Below, piece by piece: positions 29,222-39,940 of a DNA stretch of 64,000 nt; position 1 is the stretch's first letter, and every line of letters begins with the position of its first letter. This stretch comes from Azolla caroliniana (taxonomy: Eukaryota > Polypodiophyta), in assembly GCA_043228905.1 (NCBI GenBank), contig JBHGNT010000017.1, positions 17,608,001 through 17,672,000 of the forward strand, written 5' to 3'. The notes below the pieces were generated by a model. It ran no database searches and was not told the DNA's origin. It saw only the letters and a list, made by a program, of their open reading frames with translations. The position numbers and the translations under genes are program-made.

Positions 29222-32200
29222 GTGACGGAATGGGTAAAGAAAGCAAACGAGCAAAACGTAACAGACTTAGAGTGGCAAAAGGAGAACACTGTAGGGCTTT
29301 CCGGCGGCAGTCACTCTGAGAACGAGACATCGCAGGCGTTGCAAGAATGCCAGATTACGCTGCAACTAGGAAGACTCCTACAACTCGTGTCGAGATTCAC
29401 GGAAGGACTGAAGACAGCCACGATGGCAAAAGAATCATCACCAGCACCGGTACTCTTCTGGAATCCGGAGGAGGGACCAACGGTGGTGGACACCAACAGT
29501 CCAGTAATTACTGCCATTGTAAAAGGAAAAGAACTCCCCGGCACAGTAATAGACAAAGGCTCCGGTGTGAATGTAATAAGCCTCCGGACGTGTGATGCCC
29601 TGGGAATCCATGAGTGGGAGCCGTGTCCATTCTGGTTACGGATGGCCGATACAAGCTCAGTGCGGCCGACAGGATTAATACGAAAATTAGAAGTCACCGT
29701 TGGCGGTCATACATTTCACATCTCGACAGTAGTGCTACAATTACAGGCACAAGGCGCATATCCGCTATTGCTGGGGCGGCCGTGGTTGAAAACGGCACAT
29801 ATCAAACAGAATTGGAGGAAAAATATAATTACCTTTCGGCGAGGAAAAGCCAAGGTACGTGTACCAACACAGCCAAGGACGAGCACTGGCAAGGAATGTA
29901 TACCGTTGTATGCAGAGTGCGTCAACATGCTAGAAGGGTTAGCTGACGAAGAAGAAGCTCAATATTTGCAGGAAAACCCGAAGATCGTACCCCTCTTCGA
30001 AATTGACATTGCCGAAGCAGTAGCACCATACTTACCACAGCCGGAAGAGACTGAAGTAGAACCGGATAAGGACGCAATCCGAGAGTTATGGCAAGCGCAG
30101 GAAGCGTTGGAACGGGAAATGACTGTTTCACAGCGCGTAAAAGCGTCGCAACTTGAAGAGGTGAACCTAGGGACCACGGACGAAGCAAAACCGGTGCACA
30201 TCGCCAAGGAGATGAAGTCCGAAGACAAAACGGCGATGATCACACTTCTCACGGAATTTCGAGACGTGTTTGCCTGGTCATACGAAGACATGCGAGGGCT
30301 CGACCCTCAGTTATACCAGCATCAGATTCACTTGAGCAAGGACGCAAAACCAGTGGCACAAAGACGGTACCGGATGAATCCCAATTATGCCGCCAAAGTC
30401 AAGGGGGAAATCGACAAACTGCTAAGAGTTGGCTTTATCCGTTCGGTAAAGAAAGCGACATGGCTGAGCCCGATCGTAGTCGTACCGAAGAAGAACGGAA
30501 AAATTTGAGTTTGTGTGGACTACCGAAAACTCAATGCGGCTACGGTAACAGATGCGTTTCCACTTCCGTTCACAAATGGAGTGTTGGATGCCATCGCCGG
30601 CCATGAGGTCTATAGCTTTCTAGACGGATTCAGCGGGTATAATCAGATTCGGATGCACCCCGACGACCAAGAGAGAACGGCTTTCGTCACTGAATGGAGG
30701 GTGTTTGTGGCCGTGGTGATGATATTCGGACTCAAAACGGCACCGACAACATTCCAACGAATCATCATGGAAATCTTTGGTGAATATATCCCGGCTTTTA
30801 TGCAGGTTTTCCTTGACGATTTCGCCGTCTATAGCTGGGAAGAGGACCATTTTCAGCACCTCCGTCTTTGTCTAGAAAAGTGTAGAGCGTACCGGCTAAG
30901 CTTGAATCCGGTGAAGTGTGTATTTGGCATGTCCAGTAGAACCCTACTAGGACATATTGTGAGCAAGGAAGGCATTGCAGTCGACCCGGACAAAGTGAAA
31001 GCCATATTAGAAGCACCGACGCCGGCAACGGCAAAGGCATTGAGCCGGTTCTTAGGCCAGATCCGGTGGCATAGTCGGATGCTCCGATACTTGGCCGACC
31101 TGGCTACACTGTTGCATGCCGCGGTATATCGAACACCATTCAAGTGGACCGACACCGAGGATAGGGCGTATAGGGCCCTCAAGGTACTATTGTCGCAAGC
31201 ACCGGTAGTGCAGCCTCCGGATTGGAGTAAAGAATTTCATGTGTTCGTGGACGCCTCCGACATCGCAATCGGAAGCGTACTGATGCAGCTTACGGAGCCA
31301 AAGTGGTATCGGCCAGTGTACTATGCCAGCCGAAAGCTATCCCAAGCGGAACGGAACTACTCTACCACGGAACGGGAAGTTCTAGGGCTGATCTACAGTG
31401 TGACAAAGTTTCGGCATTATTTATTGGGAAGGAAGTTTTCCTTCCATGTAGATCATTCGGCACTCCTCTACCTGGTGTCCAAGGCGTCACTCACCGCCGG
31501 TAAGTTGGCCCGGTGGACCTTACTGTTACAGGAATTCGAGATCAAATTATTCCACCGACTCGGTATACAGCATGTTGTAGCGGATTATTTAAGCCGACTA
31601 GAGTCCGGAGAGACGGGCGACGGAGTAGCGGACGAGTTTCTGGATGTAGAGTTGTTTCGAGTCACTACGGAAACGGCAGCAGACGAGACGGTGGCACAGG
31701 AAGATAAGTGGCTCACAAATATGCACCAATTTCTGAGCACAGGACTGCCTCCGGAGGAGATGACCCGGGACGAAAGGAAACGCCTGGCGGTGCAAAGCCG
31801 ACATTTCTGCTTACTGTGAGACACACTTTACCACAAGGGCACGGACGGCATATGGAGACGGGCTATGCGCAGCAATGAAAAGGACCTCATACTGAGGGAA
31901 GCCCACTGCGGAGTTGCCGGAGGTCACTATGCCGGAGATGCGACGGCCAAGAAAATATGGCAAAGTGGCCTATGGTGGCCAACTACATTAAGAGATGTTG
32001 TACGGTACGCAAAAGAATGTGACCTATGCCAGCGAATGGGCCAGCCAACGGAGCAAGCTCGGATGCCACATCAGCTAGTACTACCACTCGAACCATTCCA
32101 GAAGTGGGGGCTGGACTTTGTTGGACCGTTCAAACGACCAGCAATGAGAACAGGTAATCGGTACGTCATTGTCGCGACGGATTACTACACGAAATGGGTG

Positions 32201-33125
32201 GAGGCCAAAGCCTTAAGAGACAACACCGCAGCGTCAACGGAAAAATTTCTATACGAATACATCTGGTGCATTACAGATGCCCAATTGAATTAATAAGCGA
32301 CCAAGGGGGGCACTTTCTCGGCCAAGTAGTTGAAAGCCTGACGACATTCTATGCCATTGTCCATAAATGGAGCACACCGTACTATCCGCAAGCAAATGGG
32401 TTAGCTGAGTCGACGAACAAAACGCTCTAGAATATCCTCCGGAAGATCGTCAACGAAAACCGAACGGATTGGGATACCAAGCTACATAGCGCGCTTTGGG
32501 CATACCGGAGAGCATACAAAACGAGCATCCAAACAACACCGTTCCGGTTAGCGTTCAGACTAGAGGCCGTCATGCCAGTGGAATTCCAAGTACCAAGCTT
32601 ACGGATCCAGCTACGGGAACGGCTGAACGAGAAGGAGTCGGAGGCAATACGGTTAACAACGCTGTGTGAACTCGAGGAACAACAACTGACAAGCATCAGC
32701 AACGGAAAGCATTTGTCGACCGGCACAGGAAAGGAAATGAAATAATGTTCGAAATCGGCAAGCCGGTGTTAGTATTTCAGACCCGGATGGGCAAGATGCC
32801 GGGTAAACTATGGTTTAGATGGACCGGCCCGTATTGGCTGACATGTGAGTATAATGGGTCCTACCAGTTAAGGACACTTGCCGGCGAAGTGCTAGGCAAA
32901 TGGGTCAACGGATTCAGATTGAAGCCATATAGAGGACTGATGCCCAAGAACCCATTTGAGCAAAGGACCGACACGGGATCGGGAACCGGTGCGGAAACGG
33001 CAACTTGTGAGGGAAACGGCAACCACCAAGACGGAGGAGACGGCAAGCCAGTAACAGGGGAGAATGAGGCAACGACAAACCGTAATGAGGCCGGTAAGGG
33101 TCCGATAGGACCAATGGACAAGTAA
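29222..33125 (+). pseudogene. Element D pol (protease-RT-RNase H-integrase)
   Basis: Protease has DKGS at 29552 (GTVIDKGSGVNVISLRTC). RT begins near 30260 and is broken by TGA at 30506, where KNGKI-stop-VCVDYRKL indicates a former Arg codon. The RT active site is FLDD (30809-30820), RNase H follows (FVDASDIAIGSVLM ... DHSALLYL), and a TGA near 31817 ends that frame. Integrase continues with the zinc region (HCGVAGGHYAGDATA ... CDLCQRMG), WGLDFVGPF, ISDQGGHFLGQ (after a frameshift near 32265) and YYPQANGLAESTNKTL. A C-terminal piece is at 32745-33125 (WTGPYWLTCEYNGSYQLRTL). No chromodomain is present. Confidence 0.88.
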
Positions 33126-33352
33126 CCTCACAGTACAATAAATAAATTAAATAAATAAATAAATAAATAAGAAAAAAAAAAGAAAAAACGAAGTAATCAT
33201 GCAAAAGCGAGGTATGAACAGACGAGAGAGCGAGGAGCGAAAAGGTACGTAGTGGGCATTTAAGCGCTGCCACAGGACATAATGCTATTTTAGGACACGA
33301 CGTGCACACGCTCGAAAAAGGCGCCAGAATGCACAGAGAAAAATCATAGCGC
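33126..33352 (+). other. AAATA repeat and A-rich leader before ORF3 of element D
   Basis: After the pol stop there is an AAATA-type repeat (about 33139-33172), then an A-rich run and about 150 bp of non-coding sequence. It could host a splice acceptor or internal promoter for ORF3, but no specific signal is clear. Confidence 0.5.
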
Positions 33353-36200
33353 ATGGAGAACTTCTACTTTCGCGAACCCAGGAGCACAGAAGCACCAAGG
33401 CGTTGGAAGATCACCAGACGAGAACCTACGCACAAAGAACCCCTGCTTTCTGAACTCACTCTCTCTCACTCTCACTCTCATCACTATACAACCTCGCCAC
33501 CACAATCCGACCTCGACACAGACATGGACCCGCAAATGCTGTCGGAAGCCGCCAAGAAATGGCTAAAGCAACACGGGCTCGAGGGCTTCTTGACAATTAT
33601 GGAGGTACCGCCACAGAAAGAAGCCGACAAGGTGATCAAAGAAATCGACACAGAGGTCATAACGGCGGAGGCGATCCGTGCGTTAACAGGCCTTCCGGAG
33701 GGAGGCATATTCACGATTGACAATCCGACCTCGGGGCAACTCATCAAGTATTTTGGTGAGTACTCCCTAGCCACCTAGGGCTACCGGACACAGGGCGGTG
33801 GAGATATGCTGTTCCGCGAGATTGCCCGTGTGCTCCGTGAATACGGCCATGTGTACCCTAGACCCCCTGTCATGCCGCAGAACCGGGCAGGGATGATCAT
33901 CGCCACCTATGAAGGGATCAAGGTGGATTGGCCGGTATTGATCGTAGACGGTTTGTGTGCGGTGATCGAGATCGTCAAAGGAAAAGATGGCAAAGAAGGC
34001 CAAGAAGGATGGAGGATATGGCACGCAGTAACGCAATGGCTCACCTTGCTTGTGCCACCCATCCAGCCCGTCCAGCCCAAGAAGCGGGGAAGAGTGGAGA
34101 ACGGCACCCCAAAGACTGCTTCTAAAAGACAACAATTGTTGGCCTCTAAGGCCACTAAGGGGAAGGCGGCGGACGCAAAACAGGCGGGAAAGGAGAGCGC
34201 AAGCTTGAAGCGGCCAACGGATACGCAGGAGGAACCACCGGTACGGCCCGTAAAGATTACACTCCACCGACCCGTGAATAGAGAAGCGGACCCCTTGGCG
34301 GCGAAACTCAATGCCGGGACTCAGGAGGAGGAAATAGAGGAGGAGCCTATGGAGCACCTCCAACGACGGTCGTCGACAAGGACAGTTGAGGCAGCCGGGA
34401 AACGTTCGAACCCTCAGACGGAGGGAACACCGGCTCCCCATACTGAGACTCCCACGCCAAGGGAGGAACCGGAACCAGTGCGCATGGCACCGGAATTAGA
34501 AGCCCCTGCACCACCGGCAGCACCAGCAAGTCCCGTTCCGCCAGAGCCGGAAAGGTCAATGCAGCCTCCCTCGGCCAACCAAGAAGAAGCGCAAGGGGAA
34601 CCAGGACAGCAGGGTGGTCCACGAGCAGAAACGGAATTGCAACTCGGCGCAATCAGGCGCGACCACCCATCCACAAGCAAGCCCATCCGTTAAACCGTCG
34701 TGCAAGCACAACAACAATGCACCGGTAGCCTGTGGCTCCGGTGGATAGGCGAACAGATTGCCGGAGCAGTGGGGTATATTGAGGCGGAAGAACGAGCGCA
34801 AAGCGAACGGTTGCTTGTCACAACTAAACAACTAGAGACGGCCCGGTCCAGAATCCGCCTGTACATACTAATAAGACCCCGGCAACGGAAACCGTTCCAG
34901 AGAGAGATGCGGCGCAAGCCCAGGAGCTTGCGGAATTGAGAGATGAACTTGTTGCACAAGAAGCACTAAGGAGCCGTGAACGGGAATTGAAGACATCGAC
35001 CGAAGCAGAATTAAAGAAGACTACTGAGAACCTCCACCGGGCAGAGGAGAGCCTCCGGAAAGGCCATCAAGCTTACGACCGGCTAAGGGAGGAAAAAGAC
35101 AAAGTGCTGCAGGAAAAGGACAAGCTGCGGAAGACGGCGAAAACGGAAATTGAACGGCTAAAGGAGGAGCTCCGCTAGCAGAAGGACCGCAAGGACTGGG
35201 CCCATCGACAGATCAACGCACGGCTCAAGCAAAAGACAGATGATTTTGAGCACCTGCACCGGGACTACAAATGGCTGGAAACGGAGCATAAGGAACGGAT
35301 GGCCGAGCTCCGGTAGGAAGTTGATCAGGCCGCGACGGCTCTCGCCGACGAACGAGCGGAAAATACAAGACGGTGGAACGAGGTGGAGAAGGTCCGGATG
35401 GAGCTCCAGAGTCAGCAACAGGAAGAAAAGGAGAGAGCGACAACGGTATTGCAAAAATTACAAAGCACATATCAAAGGCAATTGACGCATTACAAGGAGC
35501 AGGCGGAAGAGAACGTCATAATCATCAAGCAATTGAACGAGGAACGGCAAGCTGCGGAGTTAAAATCGCAGATGGGAACGGGCCGGATTCAGTGCATCCT
35601 CCAGGAATGGCTCAATCAGACAAAACGCTTGATTGACGAAAGCTCTGTAAGATGGGGGACAAAGTGGGCACAAAATATAGCGGAACTCCAATTGCTACGG
35701 GCAGAGCTGGAAAACCGGCGGAAGGAAGGAGATGATTGTTACACGTTGACTTCCGAGGACTTCACCGTCATATGGGACGAGCTGGCTGAAGACTTCCAAG
35801 TCCTGGCGGATGAACAGCTGGTGCAGGTCCGACAACTCGTAGCTCAGCTAGACGATGATAGGCTGGACGCTCAAATCCAATTTGAGAGCTAGGAGCGGTC
35901 CCAGGTTCGGGAAGAAAAAGCACGGGAAGCGGCAACGGTTAACCTTAGTGATGAGGAACCATCGCCGGTCGAGGGCCAGGCCGGAACCAGTCAACCGGAG
36001 ACCACTACGACAGAGGGAGCAAAGACGGAAACGCCGGTGTCAGAGCAACAAACAGAGGAGTAGCTGCAACAGCCACCAATGGACCAGTCGCAACAGCCAT
36101 CAATAGAGCAGCAACAACAACAACAACAACAACCAATTCCAGATGAACCATTGGAGACTCTCGAACAAAGCATTCTGGATATTTTGGACGAAGTATAGCA
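33353..36200 (+). pseudogene. Element D ORF3: unknown coiled-coil protein between pol and 3' LTR
   Basis: Starts at 33353 or, more likely, 33524 (MDPQMLSEAAKKWLKQHG). The first segment is globular (to about 34090), broken by a TAG at 33776. A basic and then Pro/Glu-rich segment follows (to 34690, stop), then frames with long heptad-type helices (34936-35180, 35383-35892) rich in Glu, Lys, Gln and Arg, and a Gln-rich tail (36060-36200). I see no signal peptide or membrane segment, so an envelope protein is not supported. Original length would be about 900 aa. I do not recognise a family; extra ORFs at this place are known in Tat-lineage elements. Confidence 0.72.
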
Positions 36201-36253
36201 AGGTTCGGATGGTGGATTCGACGTACAAGGTACTGTCCCACGGGCGTGCCATG

Positions 36254-36688
36254 TGTTACCGGCCAGCATAGGAGTCTAGAGTGTGAAACGAAGGAGTTAT
36301 TTAATTATTAAGGAATGGTTGTAAGTAAGCTATTAGTGTGGACGGACGGACCGGAATCGGTATGCCGTTCCGGATCCGGACAGATCCCGAACAAGTGCGG
36401 ATGGCACCGTTTTGTACTACAAACCGGAAACCTATTTAAAGGCCCGGATGCAATGTAATGTTCAGCGGATAATTAATAAAGTTTAGTGTTTTAATCTCTC
36501 TGTGTTAATTGCCATTCTGCATTCATTGTTATATCTTACGCATGTGATTATTAAGGACGATCGTGCTAAGTAGCCTAATTAAGTCGGATAAATCGTTGAG
36601 CCTAATCCTCTTGCCGTAACACCCCTTTGGTGAAATGTCTTCCGTAGACACCTTGTGTTAGGCCATTGTCCGACCCTAAGAGTTAACA
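36254..36688 (+). repeat. 3' LTR of element D
   Basis: It pairs with 26840-27274. The 60 bp before it lack any polypurine tract, which is odd for an element with intact LTRs and a perfect TSD. Confidence 0.92.
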
Positions 36689-37089
36689 CCTGCGCGAAGC
36701 TCGACTACAAAAAGCTAGGCCCCTTCCATATCCTCGAGCGTGTTAACCCAATTGCCTTTCGGTTAGCGCTTCCCCCCACATTTCAGCTTCACAATGTTTT
36801 CCACGTCTGTCTCCTCTAACTCTATCATCCTTCTCGCATTCTAGGACGCCAAACTCCGCTGCCGCCGCCCGTGGAATTATCGAAAGGTGAGGAGTATGAG
36901 GTTGACCGGATCCTTGACTCTCGCTTGCGTCGGCAGCGACTTCAATACTTGGTCTTATGGAAAGGTTACCCTCTTTCGGATGCCACATGGGAACCAGTTA
37001 CACACTTGCAAAATGCACCGGAGGCAATTCACGCTTTTCACCAACCATACCCCCATAAACCGGCAGCGGGTGTTAGGAGGCGACCTTAG
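36689..37089 (+). pseudogene. gypsy-A pol, C-terminus with chromodomain
   Basis: After the TSD of element D the frame resumes as AKLDYKKLGPFHI, the GPF module that follows integrase, passes a stop near 36818, and ends in a chromodomain (YEVDRILDSRLRRQRLQYLVLWKGYP ... ATWEPVTHL). The chromodomain keeps the aromatic and W-x-x-Y/W positions typical of histone-methyl-lysine binders. It stops at about 37087, just before the 3' LTR. Confidence 0.9.
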
Positions 37090-37100
37090 AGGGAGGATAA
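37087..37100 (+). other. Polypurine tract of gypsy-A
   Basis: The run AGAGGGAGGATAA directly precedes the 3' LTR. Confidence 0.78.
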
Positions 37101-37498
37101 TGTCATAGACATATGCGACAGAGGAAGGTAGGGATTGAACCCAATACCTCATGGTCTCTATTGGGCAAACCCTACCACTTGAGCTACATATGTATCCTTA
37201 TATTTAATTCAACTTCATATAGTGTAGATTGAACATTGGAAGTTCCTAGCTTACATGCAATCTCATTCTCTAGCTTGCATGTATCCTCATGCGTACTCTA
37301 TTGCATGCATCCTCATACACTCTATTTCTAGCTGGCTTACATAGCCCTAACCTCTTGAATAAATAGTCATGTGCACCTTGATTCTAATCAAGTTGAACAA
37401 CACAAGTTACGGATTCTATAAGTTGAGTTCTTGTTCTTTTCCTCTCTCTTGTTCTCCAGTCTTATCTTTGTTCTACTCTATTATACTTGTCTGTGACC
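37101..37498 (+). repeat. 3' LTR of gypsy-A
   Basis: It matches 3897-4267, including the antisense tRNA-like block (B box 37131-37142, A box 37175-37186). In the self-primer one base has changed. The final CA has decayed to CC. Confidence 0.9.
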
Positions 37499-38658
37499 CT
37501 ACCCTTCCTTCCATCCTCTGAGGCCCGTAATTGTCTCTTATTTGACCAAATGTCTTTCCCAGTCAACTTATGTGCACACACTAGCATATGTTTATCTATA
37601 ATAGAAACCCTATCATACGACTTATCGACTGTAGTAAAAGAAACTATATTGCCATAATTCATCTCAGCATGTATAAGGTCAACCTTGACCACTTCATTCT
37701 TTTTCCTTTTAAACTCTTCGAAAGCTACGAATCTATCAATTTGTTGTACTTGATCAAAAAATATTTGTTTATCATTACTAAATTGATTAGTAACCTTAAA
37801 AACAGATTCTACATCTTGTACCTTCAAAAATGTGTCTTTTGAATTATGTTGCTCCTCTGTGAAAATTCGGAGGTAAAAACCGCCATCCACTTTACTAATC
37901 CCCACCTCCTTTTCTGTTTCCTGCAAAGAGTGATAAGGGTTAGCTTCAAGTAATAACACTGGATTAACCAACTTACTAGTCGGTTTAAAAACATGTTTAG
38001 GAGCAACTGTAGACCGTCCCTCATTATTAACATTCGATCGAGTAGTTGCATGTGCTTCAACATTCGGCCGACGCTTGTGACAATCTCTACCTAAATGACC
38101 AAACTTTCGACAGACAAAACATTGATTAGGTAAACCTTGATAATATACCTTTTGCACAACTGGTGATTTATTTATAAGTAAGTTAGGTAAAGCAACAGTT
38201 GACGGCAACCGGACAGATCTTGGTGCGATTAACCGAACAACAGGTACCCCACCCACCTGTCCCTCACGCGTAGCAATGACCTTACCTAACAAGGTCCCAA
38301 TACGAGGAAGAAAATTCCTCCATTCCTTCCTTAATCCGGGGAATACCGTCGTAAACACCATACTAGACTCCTGATCCTGCAATATGTCATCTACCTTAAC
38401 ATTATGAGACCATTTATGAAAAGATACCCATGCACCTTCCACGCCCGCCTCCTTAATTGCTAGTAGCCTTGTGACGGCCTCCTCGCTTGCAAATTCCACA
38501 TGGTAACATCCTCGAGACATGAATTGAATATCGATTATCTTATCCGCTTCCTCCGAGAAAGCCGCGTACAAAGTATGCCGAAGTTCCGATTGATTTAATC
38601 TCAAACCTTGTACCTGCATTACCAAGGAGTAAGCTTCCAACCTTTGTACCTCGCCCAA
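37499..38658 (-). pseudogene. LINE ORF1 (DUF4283-like with CCHC knuckle), cut at its 3' end by gypsy-A
   Basis: The minus-strand frame from 38658 has an N-terminal DUF4283-like fold (LNQSELRHTLYAAFSEEADKI ... GCYHVEFASEEAVTRLL) and then one CCHC knuckle (CFVCRKFGHLGRDC), the usual make-up of plant L1-clade ORF1 RNA-binding proteins. The frame is open for about 386 codons. The last 12 or so codons before the stop at 37462 come from the gypsy LTR. The true C-terminus lies at 3830-3896, across the insertion, where it overlaps the ORF2 start. The open frame suggests fairly recent loss. Confidence 0.88.
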
Positions 38659-39200
38659 AACTACAGCTCAATCCTCCTCCGATAACACTAGGTTGACTGT
38701 CTCATCACTGAAATGAGGCGAAAATTGGGGGGGGGGGTGCACTGGACTCCCTTGCTCGCGTATGCAGTCCAGCCATAGATGAAGTAAGAGGCTGGTCCAC
38801 AATCGACCTCCTGCTCGTGTTGGGATCACCTATTTTTGTGGTCGCGCTACTCGCGCCATACACGACCTGTTCTTTTCCTGTCTACTGCATCGTTTTTTTC
38901 CTGTACCTCCATCTACCGGCACCTTTTCCTTCTTATAAAAAGGTCAACTCTTATAGGAAGTTGATGGTTCCTTTAACGTCAACTCTTATAGGAAGTTGTA
39001 CTCCTTACTTGGACAAAACAATTTGTGCCTTTTTGACAACGTTGAACTTGCCAAACATATAATTGAACACATGTTTTATTACTATTAATACCTCGTCTTT
39101 TGTTCTAAATATATTTTTTTCTCTTTATATGTTATTTGAGTATATTAAGTACAATCACATTGTTTATCTATTTTAAACATTGCTTGCATTCTACAAAATC
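38659..39200. other. LINE 5' region and AT-rich spacer
   Basis: It includes an 11-base G run (38727-38737), probably in the LINE 5' UTR, and an approximate 20-bp direct repeat (GTCAACTCTTATAGGAAGTT) at about 38943 and 38978. No gene is visible. Confidence 0.5.
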
Positions 39201-39204
39201 CAAC

Positions 39205-39940
39205 AGGCACTGCGAAAGACGCAGCATCGAAGCCAGCCACGGAGGCACCCCTTGAGAGACAAATGATCCAACATGCTGAGAGACAAATGATCCAACATGC
39301 AATCGCTGGCCTCATAGACCCGGAAGAGGAGAACGCCTTGAGCAAAATCGGCCCAGGAAACGGCACACAGACAGCAGGCACATGGAAATCGAATTGCCAG
39401 CGCTAAATAATGCCCTGGTCATGTTCACCAGGAGTTGGCCCAGGTCCGCCTCGGAGCCAAGGATATGGCTTTCAAGAACAAGCAGGCGAGAAATACAGAG
39501 AAAAGGTCGACGTGTTTATGATTGCGCACAACCAAACCCTTGCAGCCCTAGATGAACAAAAGGAGGCTACTGTCCGTGCCGAAAAGACGATAGCAGAACT
39601 TCGCGAGGTGAAGTTAAAACAAAAAGAATGGTATGAAGAGCAAATGGCAACCGAAAACAAAGTGGTGGATGAAATCCAACTCCGCTTACGGAACAAAATG
39701 GCTCCAATGGAGGAGATACACACAAGGGAGATGGACATATTACGGGCGAACATGGGCCTTATCCAAGATAGGTATGCATTACAATCGGTCCGCGTTGCAA
39801 GCAAAATAAAACAGCTCGAAACCACCATCGAGCACATGCGCACGAAAATGGAAATGTCGGAGGCATGGATCCAAACACTGCTTGAGAGACGCAAAGACAG
39901 CACCCTCCAAATGATAACCAACCAGATAGAGCAAGGCTAG
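39205..39940 (+). pseudogene. Coiled-coil ORF of unknown origin
   Basis: The main frame (39410-39940) is rich in Glu, Lys, Gln and Met, with heptad-like helices (EKTIAELREVKLKQKEWYEEQM ... IKQLETTIEHMRTKMEMSEAWI). Upstream, in another frame, is an acidic segment with an in-frame 24-bp tandem repeat (ERQMIQHA twice, 39250-39300). No signal, membrane or catalytic motif is seen. In composition it resembles ORF3 of element D, so it may be a remnant of such an ORF. A decayed host gene is equally possible. Confidence 0.4.

Larger units (their letters stand above)
26840..36688 (+). mobile_element. Ty3/gypsy Tat/Ogre-like element 'D' with a long third ORF
   Basis: It is 9849 bp with two 435-bp LTRs and a perfect TSD (CCTGC at 26835-26839 and 36689-36693). 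It carries gag, pol and, between pol and the 3' LTR, about 2.8 kb of extra coding sequence with coiled coils. Protease-RT-RNase H-integrase without a chromodomain and the RT motif FLDDFAVYS place it in the non-chromovirus Tat/Athila side of Ty3/gypsy. The LTRs look about 97% alike, yet every ORF holds several stops, many of them R to TGA. Confidence 0.92.
3897..37498 (+). mobile_element. Ty3/gypsy chromovirus 'gypsy-A', split by three insertions
   Basis: Related LTRs occur at 3897-4267 and 37101-37498, flanked by imperfect 5-bp duplications (CTACT at 3892-3896; CTACC at 37499-37503). Its own sequence is about 5.4 kb; the rest is inserted material at 6177-23737, 23902-24647 and 26840-36688. 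The pieces give gag, protease, RT, RNase H, integrase and a C-terminal chromodomain. The gag capsid resembles the Tf1/sushi type rather than common angiosperm chromoviruses. It interrupts the end of LINE ORF1 and carries several nonsense and frame changes, so it is dead. Confidence 0.92.

Noticed and set aside
33353-36200. Envelope-like gene in element D
   Set aside because: No signal peptide, membrane segment or cleavage-site pattern is visible; composition is coiled-coil and Pro-rich.
37462-37498. C-terminal residues of the long minus-strand ORF as part of LINE ORF1
   Set aside because: These bases belong to the gypsy-A LTR. The real ORF1 end lies across the insertion at about 3830-3896.
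38727-38737. G-run as a quadruplex or regulatory site
   Set aside because: A single run of 11 G in a decayed LINE 5' region without further G-tracts is not enough.
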